The notes beneath the pieces were generated by a model, which did no database searches, was not told the DNA's origin, and was given only the letters and a program-made list of their open reading frames with translations. A program made the position numbers and the translations under genes. Positions 11,011 to 20,594 of a DNA stretch of 22,500 nt are shown here, in pieces. The stretch is from Actinidia chinensis (taxonomy: Eukaryota; Streptophyta; Magnoliopsida; Ericales; Actinidiaceae): NCBI GenBank assembly GCA_009663005.1, contig CM018907.1, forward strand, positions 11,839,834 to 11,862,333. The letters run 5' to 3'. Position 1 is the stretch's first letter. Each line of letters opens with the position of its first letter.

Positions 11011-11070
11011 CTTTGGTAATTCTATCGTCAACGGCCTTCTTGAGGTCAAGCTTGCCTCCATCAGGTGCAT
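11011..11070 (-). pseudogene. FIS1: FIS1 copy A exon 4 (60 bp, contracted homopolymers)
   Basis: Acceptor ATCTGTAG and donor GTACTGG frame the exon. Compared with the matching exon of copy B at 21086-21150, copy A is 5 bp shorter. The alignable differences include ATT to AT at the start, CTTTG to CTTG and ACCCTC to ACCTC, plus a GG where family codon DWR predicts TTGG. The conserved LKKAVDDRITK remains readable. Confidence 0.8.
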
Positions 11071-11847
11071 CTACAGATCACCAATACCATAGTTAAAATC
11101 GAGATGCCCAGAAATTTCAAATGGTTTCGGAATAAATTGAAGAAATTAAATAAAAAATGAGCCTAACAATCCATGATGAAAAAACATTTCTACAAAAAAA
11201 AATATATCAAAATGTGTGCATTGACTAAGCTACAATAGCAATTAATTGAGTAATCATAACGTTCTTTAAGTCGGGGATTTAAAATGACGAGGAGACAGCT
11301 CAACATAGGTTTTTCTGCAGAGCATTTCAATCATAAATGACCCTTTAGAGATAATTACTCCCCATGAGACAGATCATTGCAAACACCTCAAATGATCAAA
11401 ACAACTGAGAAAAAATAAAAGCAGGCGCATTGAAAAGAGAAAAAAACAAACACTGAAATACATTCAAATAATTATAAATGGAAAATTAGAGATGAAGTTG
11501 TAGATGTAGACAGAGAATAGACACCATTAAGCTTATCTTTATAAAGCAAACAAGTTCCTCATTTAATACAATAAAATGAATACATTAACAGCCAACAATG
11601 GGAAGATATTTTTGGATCGGTCAAAGAAACAAGGCGGCAGAAAGGTTATGTTGCAGGAATTATGTTACAAGAACATTAAAGTTTTCTCAATTTGGACTTA
11701 TGGAGGACAATATCAAAACATGGTGTAGCAGAGCTGCAGATTTTAACAAATAAACATGCAGAAGATTCATTTGGTTCACCTTCAGGCAGCTACAAGTGGA
11801 AAGAGAAAGCCAAAATGGATGTAGGTCTATGTTCAAAGAAAATAACA

Positions 11848-11850
<3 letters not shown>

Positions 11851-11898
<48 letters not shown>
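11851..11898. repeat. (GA)24 microsatellite
   Basis: There are 24 uninterrupted GA dinucleotides. It sits within intron 3 of FIS1 copy A, where it reads as (TC)24 on the transcribed strand. Confidence 0.97.
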
Positions 11899-11901
<3 letters not shown>

Positions 11902-12319
11902 ATGGTTAGAACTGCCCATCCTAAGTACTTGCATTCTAAGGATTTGTTAAGTTGAATAATCTAATACTCAGTCATGTAGAAAATGCAAAGGAAAAAAAAG
12001 AATAAAAAGGTTAGGAAACTGGCTTGCTAGATAGGATTTTTTTTTGCCCCCAATAGCCTGGATTGTTTTCCCTGGCTGTTCACTCCTAAGCTACCAACTA
12101 ACTACTACACATTATACATGAAAACTAAAGAACAATCAAAAATGCCGATAAGCAAGAAATATGCTCAACAGCCTCAGGCCCTCAGCCATAGGAAAGGAAA
12201 TTCTGTTAATGAAAGAAAAAACCAAAGTAGCTGGCACAGTATTGGCAACGCTCACTTAATTATGTCCAAGACCAGAACAGTGCTGCAAATGGAATAGGGC
12301 TAATCCACTAACTAGCAAA

Positions 12320-12401
12320 CTGCCAGAAGCAACTTCTGAAACTAGCAAATGTATAGGGAACTGCCAGAAGTAACTTCTGAAACTAGCAAATGTATAGGGA
12401 A
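12320..12401. repeat. Two-copy 41-bp tandem duplication
   Basis: Units 12320-12360 and 12361-12401 both start CTGCCAGAAG and differ at a single C/T. A partial third trace (actagcaaactgcc) precedes them. The near-identity suggests a recent slip. It lies about 210 bp from exon 3 of FIS1 copy A. Confidence 0.95.
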
Positions 12402-12609
12402 TGAAATTAACTCAAAAGGATTCTGAAGAATTAAATATATTTTGGTGTCTGCAAAGAGTTCTGTCTGCTGGTATTAGTGCTGGCCCGACGCAGCGAAGAA
12501 CAATCAATGCGTAAAGGCAAATAACTCCATAGGGAATAATGCCATTGAGGACAGAGTTTAATGTACACTAGTTGTGGATTAGCATTTCTAAAACAATACG
12601 AAGAACAAC

Positions 12610-12730
12610 CTCCAAACAGTGTTCTGTCAAGCTGCCTGCTCCTCGTATTTCACCACTTCTGTAATACCCAACTGCCAAAGATAAGCTTTTTCTCTCTGTT
12701 GGCAATGGGCTAGTACTATTAGCTAAGAGG
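12610..12730 (-). pseudogene. FIS1: FIS1 copy A exon 3 (near-intact, small indels)
   Basis: After acceptor TTGGCAG the exon encodes LLANSTSPLPTE, then RKSLSLAVGYYRSGE and a tail whose frame shifts at EIRGAGSLTEHCLE. It ends in CTGTTTGGAG before donor GTTGTT. The YYRSGEY/SRSRQL region of TPR-like FIS1 is recognisable, though the second half is altered by an indel around GAAATACGAGG. Confidence 0.8.
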
Positions 12731-13687
12731 CTGCCAACCGAAGACGTGTCAGTGTTTGAAAAATGGCTGATCTCTTCATATATAAAATCATAAGCCAACT
12801 CGCACCTACATGTTCAAAGTATAGTGATAAGCTCGCAAAATATTATTTCCTTACCACAATAATACTCTAAGAAAATGGTTTAATATATTAAGTAAAATTC
12901 ATTATTGTCTGTGTATTTTAATCATGATTTTCTGTAATTTGTTGGCTCCATGCTATAAGACTAAAAATGATTCATTTTCATATATCATATTTAACTATAG
13001 ATTATGCATGCACATTGCATATGCCATGTACCAGAAAAAAGAAAGCGTCTTTCAAAAGCTTAGAGGACCCAATAGCAAATACGTATAAACATTTAAGAAT
13101 CATCTAAATCCATAGCATCGACTAAGGGGAGAAAATTGCAAATAAAAGACTCGCTTAATTTCCCAACATACACACTGGCAAGTGCTAATGAATCACCAAA
13201 ATGCTATATATGTAAATATTATTTACCAAAAAAATATGTTTATATTTTTCATCAAACAAATGATTGCAGCTAATGCTTATCCAACCTATTCATAACTTGA
13301 ACGGCACTATTAACCACCATTCAGGATGGGAAAAACACACGCCAAAACAGTCACTAAATGTATCCACCACTTTTTCCCCACATAATCAAAGCAAAATCTC
13401 TCCTGACATTTTTTGTCAATTATGTATTACATAGTATAGATTCAACATTGAAAACAAAGTTATATGGAAAATCAAAGAAATATCGCTATCTAGTTTCACC
13501 AAAACCTCATTTTCCCTCACTGTCAATTTGTAACAATTTTAATCTACTTTTGGCCCCAATTAAGTCCAATTAATAACAAACGTGTTAAGTAATTGACGGA
13601 GCAATATGTAAACATGACACATCCATTTCTCTGTACATTTTACCTTAGTCTTAGGGTTCTTATTTTCTCTTATTACACCCCCATTAT

Positions 13688-14314
13688 TGATGGGAGGTAG
13701 TCAGCGAAATTAAGAAAGATCAAACAACCTCCCAATGATCAATGCAAATACAAGACTAATACACAACAACATATTTCAACTTGGGGAAAACCTCTTCCAA
13801 TGAGAAAGTCAAAACCCTCACGAGGCAATACAAAACCCCAATCTTCACTATAATCAATAAATGGGAACACACAATTCAAGTTCTTTCTCTAGATACATCT
13901 AGAGTATACATCATCATCATCATAATCTCAACAACTATCCTCAGAATAAACTCTTGGTAATATAGAAAGAATAACATAACATGAGAACGAATCACCCAAA
14001 TCTGGAGTCGGGGATTTGCGTAGATCGATCAAACTAGGTCCTTTGGTTTTCGTTCTCCACCGTTTAGATTGTCGAACAAGGTCTCGAACACCTATCCAAA
14101 AAACAGCCTGATCGACGGTGCAACTTCCTATATCGCCGATTTGATGAACACGCTGCAGAAAAATCTGCCCTCCCCTCTCTCTGTTCGTTTTTCTCCTCTC
14201 TCTGTCTAACTTGAAAAACAATTCTCCCAGTGTCACCTGATACAATTAGGGTAAAGAAAAGAGATGAAATTGACAAATTAAATACCCCCTCCAAATAGGA
14301 GGGAATTCCCAACA
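13688..14314 (-). mobile_element. Ty1/copia LTR 1, minus orientation (627 bp)
   Basis: Read on the minus strand it begins TGTTGGGAATTCCCTCC and ends CTACCTCCCATCA, with TG..CA termini. It is alignable over its whole length to the plus-oriented LTR at 14677-15319. Shared landmarks include CAAGTTAGACAGAGAGAGGA, CAGGCTGTTTTTTGGAT, GGTGGAGAACGAAAAC and ATGTATCTAGAGAA. Alignment stops exactly at the CATCA end. Beyond it there is no primer-binding site, so this was a 3' LTR abutting host DNA (flank ATTAT at 13683-13687). It lies in FIS1 copy A intron 2. Confidence 0.88.
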
Positions 14315-14380
14315 AACTCCCCGACGACTAGTTGGATGGCAATGTCATCCGACACACCGTGCGACAAACTCAAACTGGCA
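14315..14380 (-). mobile_element. Copia internal 3' end next to LTR 1 (minus)
   Basis: On the minus strand this is the last internal DNA before the LTR, including GTTTGTCGCACGG and the purine-rich GGGGAGTT just before TGTTGG. It matches the reverse complement of the sequence before LTR 2. Similarity ends abruptly near 14380, where plus-strand RNase H sequence takes over, marking an inversion junction. Confidence 0.7.
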
Positions 14381-14676
14381 ATTTTACAATGGAGCTTGGG
14401 TTGAAACCAGCAAGATTATGTTTTATTTTGTGATAATCCAAGTGTCCATTCATCTCGCAAGAAATTCTTCTTTTTCATCGAGATCAAACATATTGATGTT
14501 CGCTATCATTGGATTCGTGATGCATTGGATGCTAAGTTGTTAGAACTTGAAAAGTTCACAAACCGATGATCATGGTTTTCGGATATGTGACAAAGTGTTG
14601 CTAATGGGAAAGTTTGAGTTTTGTCGCACGGTTGCCGGATGACATTGGCCCTCCAACTAGTCCTGTCCGGGGAGTT
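14381..14676 (+). pseudogene. Copia polyprotein C-terminal fragment (RNase H end), frameshifted
   Basis: ELGLKPARLCF, CDNPSVH, then IDVRYHWIRDALDAKLLELE and KFEFCR-like blocks correspond to the end of the copia RNase H domain and the tail after it. Several frame changes and stops break it. It runs straight into LTR 2 through a purine-rich GTCCGGGGAGTT, the position expected for the polypurine tract. Confidence 0.8.
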
Positions 14677-15319
14677 TGTTGGAATCCCTCCTATTTGGAG
14701 TGTGTAATTTTGTGTCATTTATCTCTTTTTCTTTTACACCTTAATTGTAATCACGTGCCACTTGGGAGAATTATTTTTCAAGTTAGAAGACAGAGAGAGG
14801 AGAAAACGAACAGAGAGAGGGGGAAGCAGATTTTTTCTGCGCAGTGTTCATCAATCGCGATATCAGAAGATGGCACGCGTCAGATTCAGGCTGTTTTTTG
14901 GATTGTTGTTCGAGACTCTTTGTTCTAACAATCTGAACGGTGGAGAACGAAAACAAGGCCGCTAGTTGATCCGATCTAAGCAAATCCGCGACTCCAGATT
15001 TGGGTGAAGTCTTTCTCACTTGGTTCTTGTTTATTTTCTTTTTTATATTACCAAGAGTGTTAGTGCGTGAGGATAGTTGTTGATATATGATGATGAATGA
15101 TGTATACCTCTCAGATGTATCTAGAGAAGAACTTGATTGTTTCCCATTATTGATTATAGTGGCAAGATTTGGGGCGTATTGCCTCGTGGGGTTTTTACTC
15201 TTCTCATTGGAGAGGTTTTTCCCCACGTTAAATTTGTTGTGGTTATTAGTCTTGTGATTTGCATTGATCTTTGATAGATTGTTTGATCTTAATTTTCGCT
15301 GTTGCTACTCTCTCCATCA
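14677..15319 (+). mobile_element. Ty1/copia LTR 2, plus orientation (643 bp)
   Basis: It begins TGTTGGAATCCCTCC and ends CTCTCTCCATCA. It is preceded by internal 3' sequence and followed by a primer-binding site and gag, so it is flanked by retrotransposon interior on both sides. It differs from LTR 1 by many one-base gaps as well as substitutions. The antisense open frame at 14783-15226 is a shadow. Confidence 0.88.
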
Positions 15320-15322
15320 AAG

Positions 15323-15334
15323 TGGTATCAAGCC
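15323..15334 (+). other. Primer-binding site of the copia element
   Basis: TGGTATCAAGCC lies 3 bp after the LTR end. Plant copia elements prime from initiator Met-tRNA with TGGTATCAGAGC; here one G is missing. Placement and sequence confirm LTR identity and orientation. Confidence 0.85.
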
Positions 15335-15355
15335 AATTTTTGATTTGGTGCAAAT

Positions 15356-16110
15356 ATGGAGTTACACGGCTAGAATGGTGAACTTGAATGGTTTCAAAAT
15401 TATCAAATTGAGGGGTAAAATGGAGGACTTGTCTTTATTAACAGGTTTTCATTTACCGGGGTTCTCTACTGAAAAACCGAAGGCAAGAGTGATGAGGAAT
15501 GGACTTTTTTGCCTAGGCAAAGTATGTGGTTACATCGTCAATGGGTGATGACAATGTTTTGAATCATGTGAGCTCAGAGACCCAATGCTCGTACCCTTTG
15601 GTCTCAAACTTGAAGAATTATATGCACAAAGACAAAGGAAATAATCAGTTTATTTTTCATATTAAGCAATATGTCTTTTGAGGTATCAAGATGTTCACAC
15701 CATTACCGAACCACTTGGAAATTTTTTTCAAGAATGTGCATAAATCAGTTGGCCTCAATGATCTTAACTTTTATGATGAGATACAAGGGTTATGGCTTCT
15801 CGGTAAAATACCCCCCATCTTGAACATTTCAAAGTTAAGGAACAAAATAAGGTGGAGCAAAAATAATGCTGGCACTCGTGATAACAACGTGCTACCTAGA
15901 GAATGTTGCTTCCTCTCATTGATTAGTCAATCCTCTCTATGTGTTGATAAGAATGTAAAAGAGGAAAGTGAAAATGTACAAAATAAAAGACAATATATTT
16001 GAAGAAGAAAAAGAGGATAGACAAAAGGTGTAACAAAAGCCTAAACGTTCATTGTAGCAGATGCCAGCAATTCAAACATAGTTTTGTAAAGCGATGAGTT
16101 GATAACTTTT
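15356..16110 (+). pseudogene. Copia gag remnant with degraded zinc knuckle
   Basis: Gag forms the virus-like particle of the retrotransposon. From the ATG at 15356, TARMVNLNGFKIIKLRGKME, then GFHLPGFSTEKP and VCGYI, match the UBN2-type copia gag. Later pieces include WSQT/SNLKNY and DEIQGLWLLGKIP around 15775-15815. A CX2CX4H knuckle (C at 16053 and 16062, H at 16077) lacks its last cysteine, where CGA (Arg) stands. Frameshifts and stops break the frame. Protease, integrase and reverse transcriptase are not present afterwards, so the copy is truncated. Confidence 0.82.
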
Positions 16111-17314
16111 TGTTTCCTTGTGACTTAGTATCTTTGCAATTGTTATGTTTTTGGGCAGGTGACATGTGACTGAGACTGGAAAGCTAGGTGATGCAAGACA
16201 TTTAAGTGCCTACTTGCTAAATCCTTTTCAAAAGAGGAAGCCATGTGGCAATTTGTAAAATGAACATGTGGAAAGTTCATAGAGCATGCCAATAAAAGAA
16301 AGTCTTTACTTTCACATTAGACGATATGAAGCCTGGAAACTATAAAATTAGAAAAATAAATAAAAAGGCGAGGAAACAAACATAGTGAAGTCAACTGCAT
16401 CATTGCAGCTTCTAAGATGGGCAGAATCGGAAGGCAACAAAAAGCATCAGTAGCATGATAAAATATTGATCACGACTCAGAAGAGAATGATGGTGATGAG
16501 TTCAAAAACGAGAGTTTTCATTTACGATTGTTTACAGAAAGGTTTCAGCTCGAAGTCAACTATTTTATTTACTTCGTGGAGCTAGTAATGGACAAACAAA
16601 TATGGAGTACAAGAATGCAGTAGACTCTTGAGGATATATAAGACCAAGCAAATCAGGCTAAAATCCATAAACAATATGCAACTTCTAGCAAAATAATTTG
16701 CCCCCACCCCACCCCCACCCCACACACAAAAAAAAAAACTATGTTCAAAGGACAAAGATACAATAGGAAAGGGTGAACTGGTAGTTACAATAAAGTTAGG
16801 TGACAAAGAGAGACCTTATGATGGTTGTCCTGCTACTGTGTTTTCCTTAGAAAGGGGGCAGTGAATGGGTTTGGGTGAATGTATCAATCAATTTCAATTT
16901 CAAATATTGTATAAAAAAACTTGTGATATGCAACAACATTACTTATTTCTGGAGCAGTCTGCCATGTGACAAAGAAGAGAAAAAGTTCAAATAAGAGTAG
17001 CCAACGTAAGGATATCAAATGAAGGAAGGAATAAAGCAGCCAAAATTGAAAATACAAATGTATCAGATAATACACAAATTTCCTTTTTAGGGATTACAAA
17101 ATAAATGAGGCAGTTAAAGATCGTAAGGAAATGACACCAAAAATGTGAACAAACACATTAGCTACTAGGTGGCATATACAAAGAGAACTGCCACAACATA
17201 CAAAAGCTAATAATATTTATAATAAGTAATATATCTAGAAACTCGTGCCATGAAAAGAAAATTTACTAAGAATGGAGATTACTAGAAAATTTACTAAAAA
17301 CAATTACTTCTGAC
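16111..17314 (-). other. Rest of FIS1 copy A intron 2
   Basis: No gene was seen. It contains a short C-rich/A-rich simple sequence at 16701-16738. The minus-strand frames at 16582-16806 and 16884-17075 lack any domain. The exact right border of the copia remnant is unclear. Confidence 0.5.
16701..16738. repeat. (CCCCA)n simple repeat followed by an A run
   Basis: CCCCCACCCCACCCCCACCC runs into CACACAC and then 11 A residues. Confidence 0.9.
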
Positions 17315-17456
17315 CTTCAATAAAGCATAAGCCATTACACGCTGCCAATCTTCTGGTGTCTGGAATGACAAGAAGCCATGATAACCGCATAATGATCATT
17401 CTTTGCTTCCTCTGAGGCACCATATGCCAGCCATCCGCAACTTCTCTCTCACAACC
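17315..17456 (-). pseudogene. FIS1: FIS1 copy A exon 2 (frameshifted, acceptor unclear)
   Basis: GCEREVADG opens the exon in one frame, GASEEAKND follows in the next, MRLSW returns to the first, and PEDWQR appears in a third. At least three net frame changes therefore fall inside 142 bp. The donor GTCAG follows TTGAAG. The bases before GGTTGTGAG read 'gtgtatt', so the expected AG acceptor is absent at this position. Confidence 0.78.
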
Positions 17457-18567
17457 AATACACAACTTATTCAGAGCATGAAAAAAGTATGAAGAATGGC
17501 AGAATAATGATAATTATAAAACATGGATATATTTGTAAATGCCAAAATGTCAGACTTAGAAAGCATTTATATACTTTCTTACTTGGACCATGTAAAACGC
17601 AACAATAAAATAGGCAACACGGTAGACCTTAGGAGTAAGGACAATGAAGACTTAAAACAAAAGTAAAACAAATTAAAAAAACTATTTGATTCGGGAAGGG
17701 AAACTGTAAAAATAGTATGTCCGACACTCCTAAAAGAGAGAAATATCATGATATGAAACTCTTAACTTCTTAACCAAATAGTGATCTTATGAGTTAAAAT
17801 AATGGGCATTTGCATTGTATGTAAGACCAATGAAAAAAAACCTTTCTGCCAACAGAAAATAGGGAGAACGATACAGATAGTTAGAAATGCAAAAAGAAAG
17901 TAATGAATGTTGCCAAAAAAATTGAACCAACAACAACTTTCCCTAGCAAATCAAATAAGGTGATTTACATGAAAAAGTGTTACTGAGAAGAGAAAACAAG
18001 GAAAGGCAAACAAATTTGCATAATTTAACAACAGGAATCCATCATCAACACAGTCCAAAATCCGCATGCTTACAAGCCCCCTCCACACCAATGTATTTGG
18101 AGTTTTGTAGAACACAACAAATTTTAACCTTAACCAGTGGTCATTAAAAGCACAAACCATTTATGCTATCATTTCAAAAATACAGAAACAAGTTCCAGTT
18201 CCAAAATACCAAACTTCAAAATCAAGAAAAATTTACTTCTAGCCTTCTCTCACATGGTGAGTATGAGCTGATACAACTTAAAAAATTAACAGAATACATC
18301 AGGAGTTCAATAACATGAGCTAATTGATATCATTGCCAAATGCCCCAAGCAGTGGTAAACTATGTGCTCTGATTAGTCTATCAACAAATGGACCAAATAG
18401 CACAACCAATTCATGCAATGATTTGATGGATATTGAGCTACACTGATACACTTGTCTAATACCATATGCACATGAAATTTGGACAAACCATCAAATTAGT
18501 CACAAAGTTCTTTTGATGTGAAGAAAGACTGAAAAAAAAACATATTGAAAAAAAATCCAAGAAACCT
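17457..18567 (-). other. FIS1 copy A intron 1, 3' portion
   Basis: AT-rich intronic DNA with no coding homology or recognisable repeat ends. The minus open frame at 17951-18160 has no domain. Confidence 0.5.
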
Positions 18568-19257
18568 TAAGAGCACGTTTGGTTTGAGGGGTTTGGCGAG
18601 AAATGACAAGAAATGGAGAGAACTGAATTTTCTCACACTTTTTGATTGCAAAATACGTTAGAAATTGTTAAAAATGATGAGAAATCGTGAGCTAGAGAAG
18701 CCTCTTCTATTTCTTTTTATGGTGAGATTTGGTGAAACTGGTGAGATTCAAAAAATGATTGGCTATGTTAACAGGGATGGGAGGCGATGACCCCATCAAA
18801 ACTTTTAAAAAAAAAAAATCGACTCATATAATTGTAACAATTTAAAAGTAATCCCAAATTTATAAGCGATTGCACCCCCAAATTATAATGATTTGCATCC
18901 CCATTTGATAGCGTTTATATGGTATTAAAAAGTATAAACTACTTCATGATACAATTTCTCATTCTTGTTATAAAAATGCATTCATCCTCAATTATTTACC
19001 TTTTCTTCTGTTAGAAATTAACCACATAATTTAAATTCGCGCTTCAATTTTCTTAATAGGGGTACTATGCTTCTAACCCCAAATTGAATCCAGAGTTTAC
19101 CAAGAATGTCCATCAAATTACAAATTAAAATAAAAAAAAAAAACTCTCAGATCCCATCTCAGTGATTAAATTTCTTACCCATCTAACACAATGGCGAGAA
19201 AAAAACACAATCATTATTTCCTTCTCTTTTCTCACCTAGTTCGCCAAACGGACTGTG
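18568..19257. mobile_element. Candidate non-autonomous DNA transposon in FIS1 copy A intron 1
   Basis: The left end reads AAGAGCACGTTTGG with TTTGGCGAGAAATG close behind. The reverse complement of the right end reads CACAGTCCGTTTGGCGAAC. These are the CGTTTGG-type ends of small plant DNA elements. AACCT flanks both sides (18563-18567 and 19258-19262), a possible target-site duplication. The interior is AT-rich and non-coding. A further CGTTTGG word at 19264 leaves the right border uncertain. Confidence 0.5.
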
Positions 19258-19388
19258 AACCTCCGTTTGGATGGTGAGAAAGCTATGCATTCTTTTTTCC
19301 ATTTATCACCAACAAACAAACAGAGAGGTGAATTGATTGACAGAAAATGAAATCACAAGTGAGATGAGGGAGAATCGGAGACGATTAC

Positions 19389-19481
19389 AGCAATGGTGTC
19401 GCGATCGCACCACGGGATGTGATCTCCGCCGCCGAAGAAGGCGGTGACCGAATTGAAGAAATTGCCCATCTTCGCTTCCAT
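19389..19481 (-). CDS. FIS1: FIS1 copy A exon 1 (intact, 31 codons)
   Basis: The start ATG lies at 19481-19479, and the exon encodes MEAKMGNFFNSVTAFFGGGD followed by HIPWCDRDTIA. It ends in phase 0 with donor GTAATC. The IPWCD motif and the exon end just before GCERE are family hallmarks. A second in-frame Met follows at residue 5. The first Met is preferred because family members start with a short M-D/E-A-K leader. The putative 5' leader upstream is only 77 bp long before a Mutator-like element begins. Confidence 0.88.
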
Positions 19482-19558
19482 TGGCCCTCCGGATTTGAGT
19501 TTTACAGAGAGGGGTGGAGGCAATAAGTGAAAGTGATGAGAAATTCTTATTTAATTAT
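19482..19558 (-). promoter_or_regulatory. 5' leader / proximal promoter remnant of FIS1 copy A
   Basis: Only 77 bp separate the FIS1 start codon from the Mutator-like element. On the minus strand the stretch has an AT-rich ATAATTAAATAAG followed by CACTTTCACTT and CCCCTCTCTG before the ATG. The rest of any promoter would have to lie within or beyond the transposon. Confidence 0.35.
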
Positions 19559-20594
19559 GGGTAAATTCTAATCTGTCTCCTTAAAGTTATCTCAGTTTTC
19601 CAAATGAGCTCTTAATGTTTTAATTTTTACAATTGAAGCCTTTAACTTTTAATTTTTTTCCATGTGGACCACGACTCATCTTCCGTCCGGTATTTGTTGT
19701 AGCTGAAATTATATTATGTTCCAACTCAACCAGATAAAAGGGTAAGCAGGCAAACTGAACAAAAAAGGGTAAATTATAATTTGCCTCCTTAATATTTGAG
19801 CCCATTTTTAATTTAGTTCTTAAAGTTTTAATATTCTCAATTGAGCCCCTAAACCATGTAAGTTTTTCTAATGTGGCCAAATCCTCAAGTTTTGCCCATA
19901 AAATTCCTCGCCTCAAACATTTGCAATCACATTCTCCATCTTCCTACACATTTGAAGAAGTCCAAATATAACTTCTTTTGAGCAGGCAAAATTGGCATCA
20001 ACCTACATAAATATGCTAGGCCATCAAAAAAAATTTACAACAACAATCAATTTTCTAAAACATAAAAATTAGTGTCATAACAATAAAATTGCTCCACGAT
20101 TTTGACAAAAATAAAACATGAAATTTGTCAAGAACTCAACTTTTCCATTATTTCTCACTTGTTAGGAATTTCTTTCTTGGATTAGAATGAGTCCATGAGG
20201 TTTCGATTCGAGGCAATCTTGCCCTAATCATCAGAGCCCTATCTATAAAATAATAGGAGGCCAAGTCTGGTGGAATTTTGCATCCATTTTACAAATGATT
20301 CTATGTTGGGAAAAAGGTTATACATTAATGGTTAATTTGGAAAAAAATTAATACTTGGGGGGCTAACTCTGGGAATTTTAATCTCCATAGATGATGGCGA
20401 GGTTTGGGTCCCGTATAAGTGCATGTTGTCTGCACGTGGATCCAAGTGACTCCTTGCATTGTCCTACGCAACATTTTTCTTGTTGTATACATGGACCAGC
20501 GTTGGGTTTTGGTCCACATTGATAAAAATCCAAAACTTTAAGGGCTCAATTGGGAATTAGGGACAACTTTAGGACGGAAAATTGTAATTTACCC
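19559..20594. mobile_element. Mutator-like foldback element with GGGTAAATT termini
   Basis: The left end is GGGTAAATTCTAATCTGTCT. The reverse complement of the right end is GGGTAAATTACAATTTTCCG. The arms stay alignable beyond the tips, with shared CTCAATTGAGCCC, AAGTTTT and AATGTGGACC words on opposite strands. A second, direct copy of the left arm starts at 19767, 208 bp from the first. Flanks TTTAATTAT (19550-19558) and ATCATTTAT (20595-20603) agree at 6 of 9 bases, a weak 9-bp target duplication. No transposase was found. The open frames at 19620-19916 and 20325-20519 are not credible. The element fills the gap between the two FIS1 copies. Confidence 0.65.
19767..19885. repeat. Second direct copy of the element's left terminal arm
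   Basis: GGGTAAATTATAATTTGCCT and the next roughly 115 bp repeat 19559-19675 with substitutions and gaps. Both contain TTAATTTTT/TTAATATTCTCAATTGA, a CATGT-like word and TGTGG..C. This gives the element a doubled left end. Confidence 0.7.

Larger units (their letters stand above)
11071..12609 (-). other. FIS1 copy A intron 3
   Basis: This is non-coding between GT-AG sites. It contains the (GA)24 microsatellite and a 41-bp tandem duplication listed separately. The open frame at 11692-11955 is produced by the GA repeat. No transposon ends were recognised. Confidence 0.6.
10840..19481 (-). pseudogene. FIS1: FIS1 mitochondrial/peroxisomal fission protein gene, copy A (five exons, frameshifted)
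   Basis: FIS1 (BIGYIN in Arabidopsis) is a small tail-anchored TPR-like protein of the outer mitochondrial and peroxisomal membranes that helps recruit the dynamin-related fission machinery. The five exons read on the minus strand match the plant family in order and phase: MEAKMGNFFNSVTAFF..IPWCDRD; GCEREVADG..MRLSW..PEDWQR; LANSTSPL..LAVGYYRSGE; APD..LKKAVDDRITK; DGVIGIGITATA..GIAAALARK, the C-terminal membrane anchor and basic tail. Introns are about 1.93, 4.58, 1.54 and 0.08 kb. The large ones are swollen by insertions: copia LTRs in intron 2 and a candidate DNA element in intron 1. Exon 1 is intact, while exons 2-5 carry one-base indels. I cannot tell decay from sequence error. A second copy lies immediately upstream. 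Confidence 0.85.

Noticed and set aside
11692..11955. Open frame with a long Arg-Glu alternating tract
   Set aside because: The tract is only the (GA)24 microsatellite translated, and it lies in an intron of FIS1 on the other strand.
14783..15226. 147-codon minus-strand open frame
   Set aside because: It is antisense to copia LTR 2, and its composition follows the LTR sequence.
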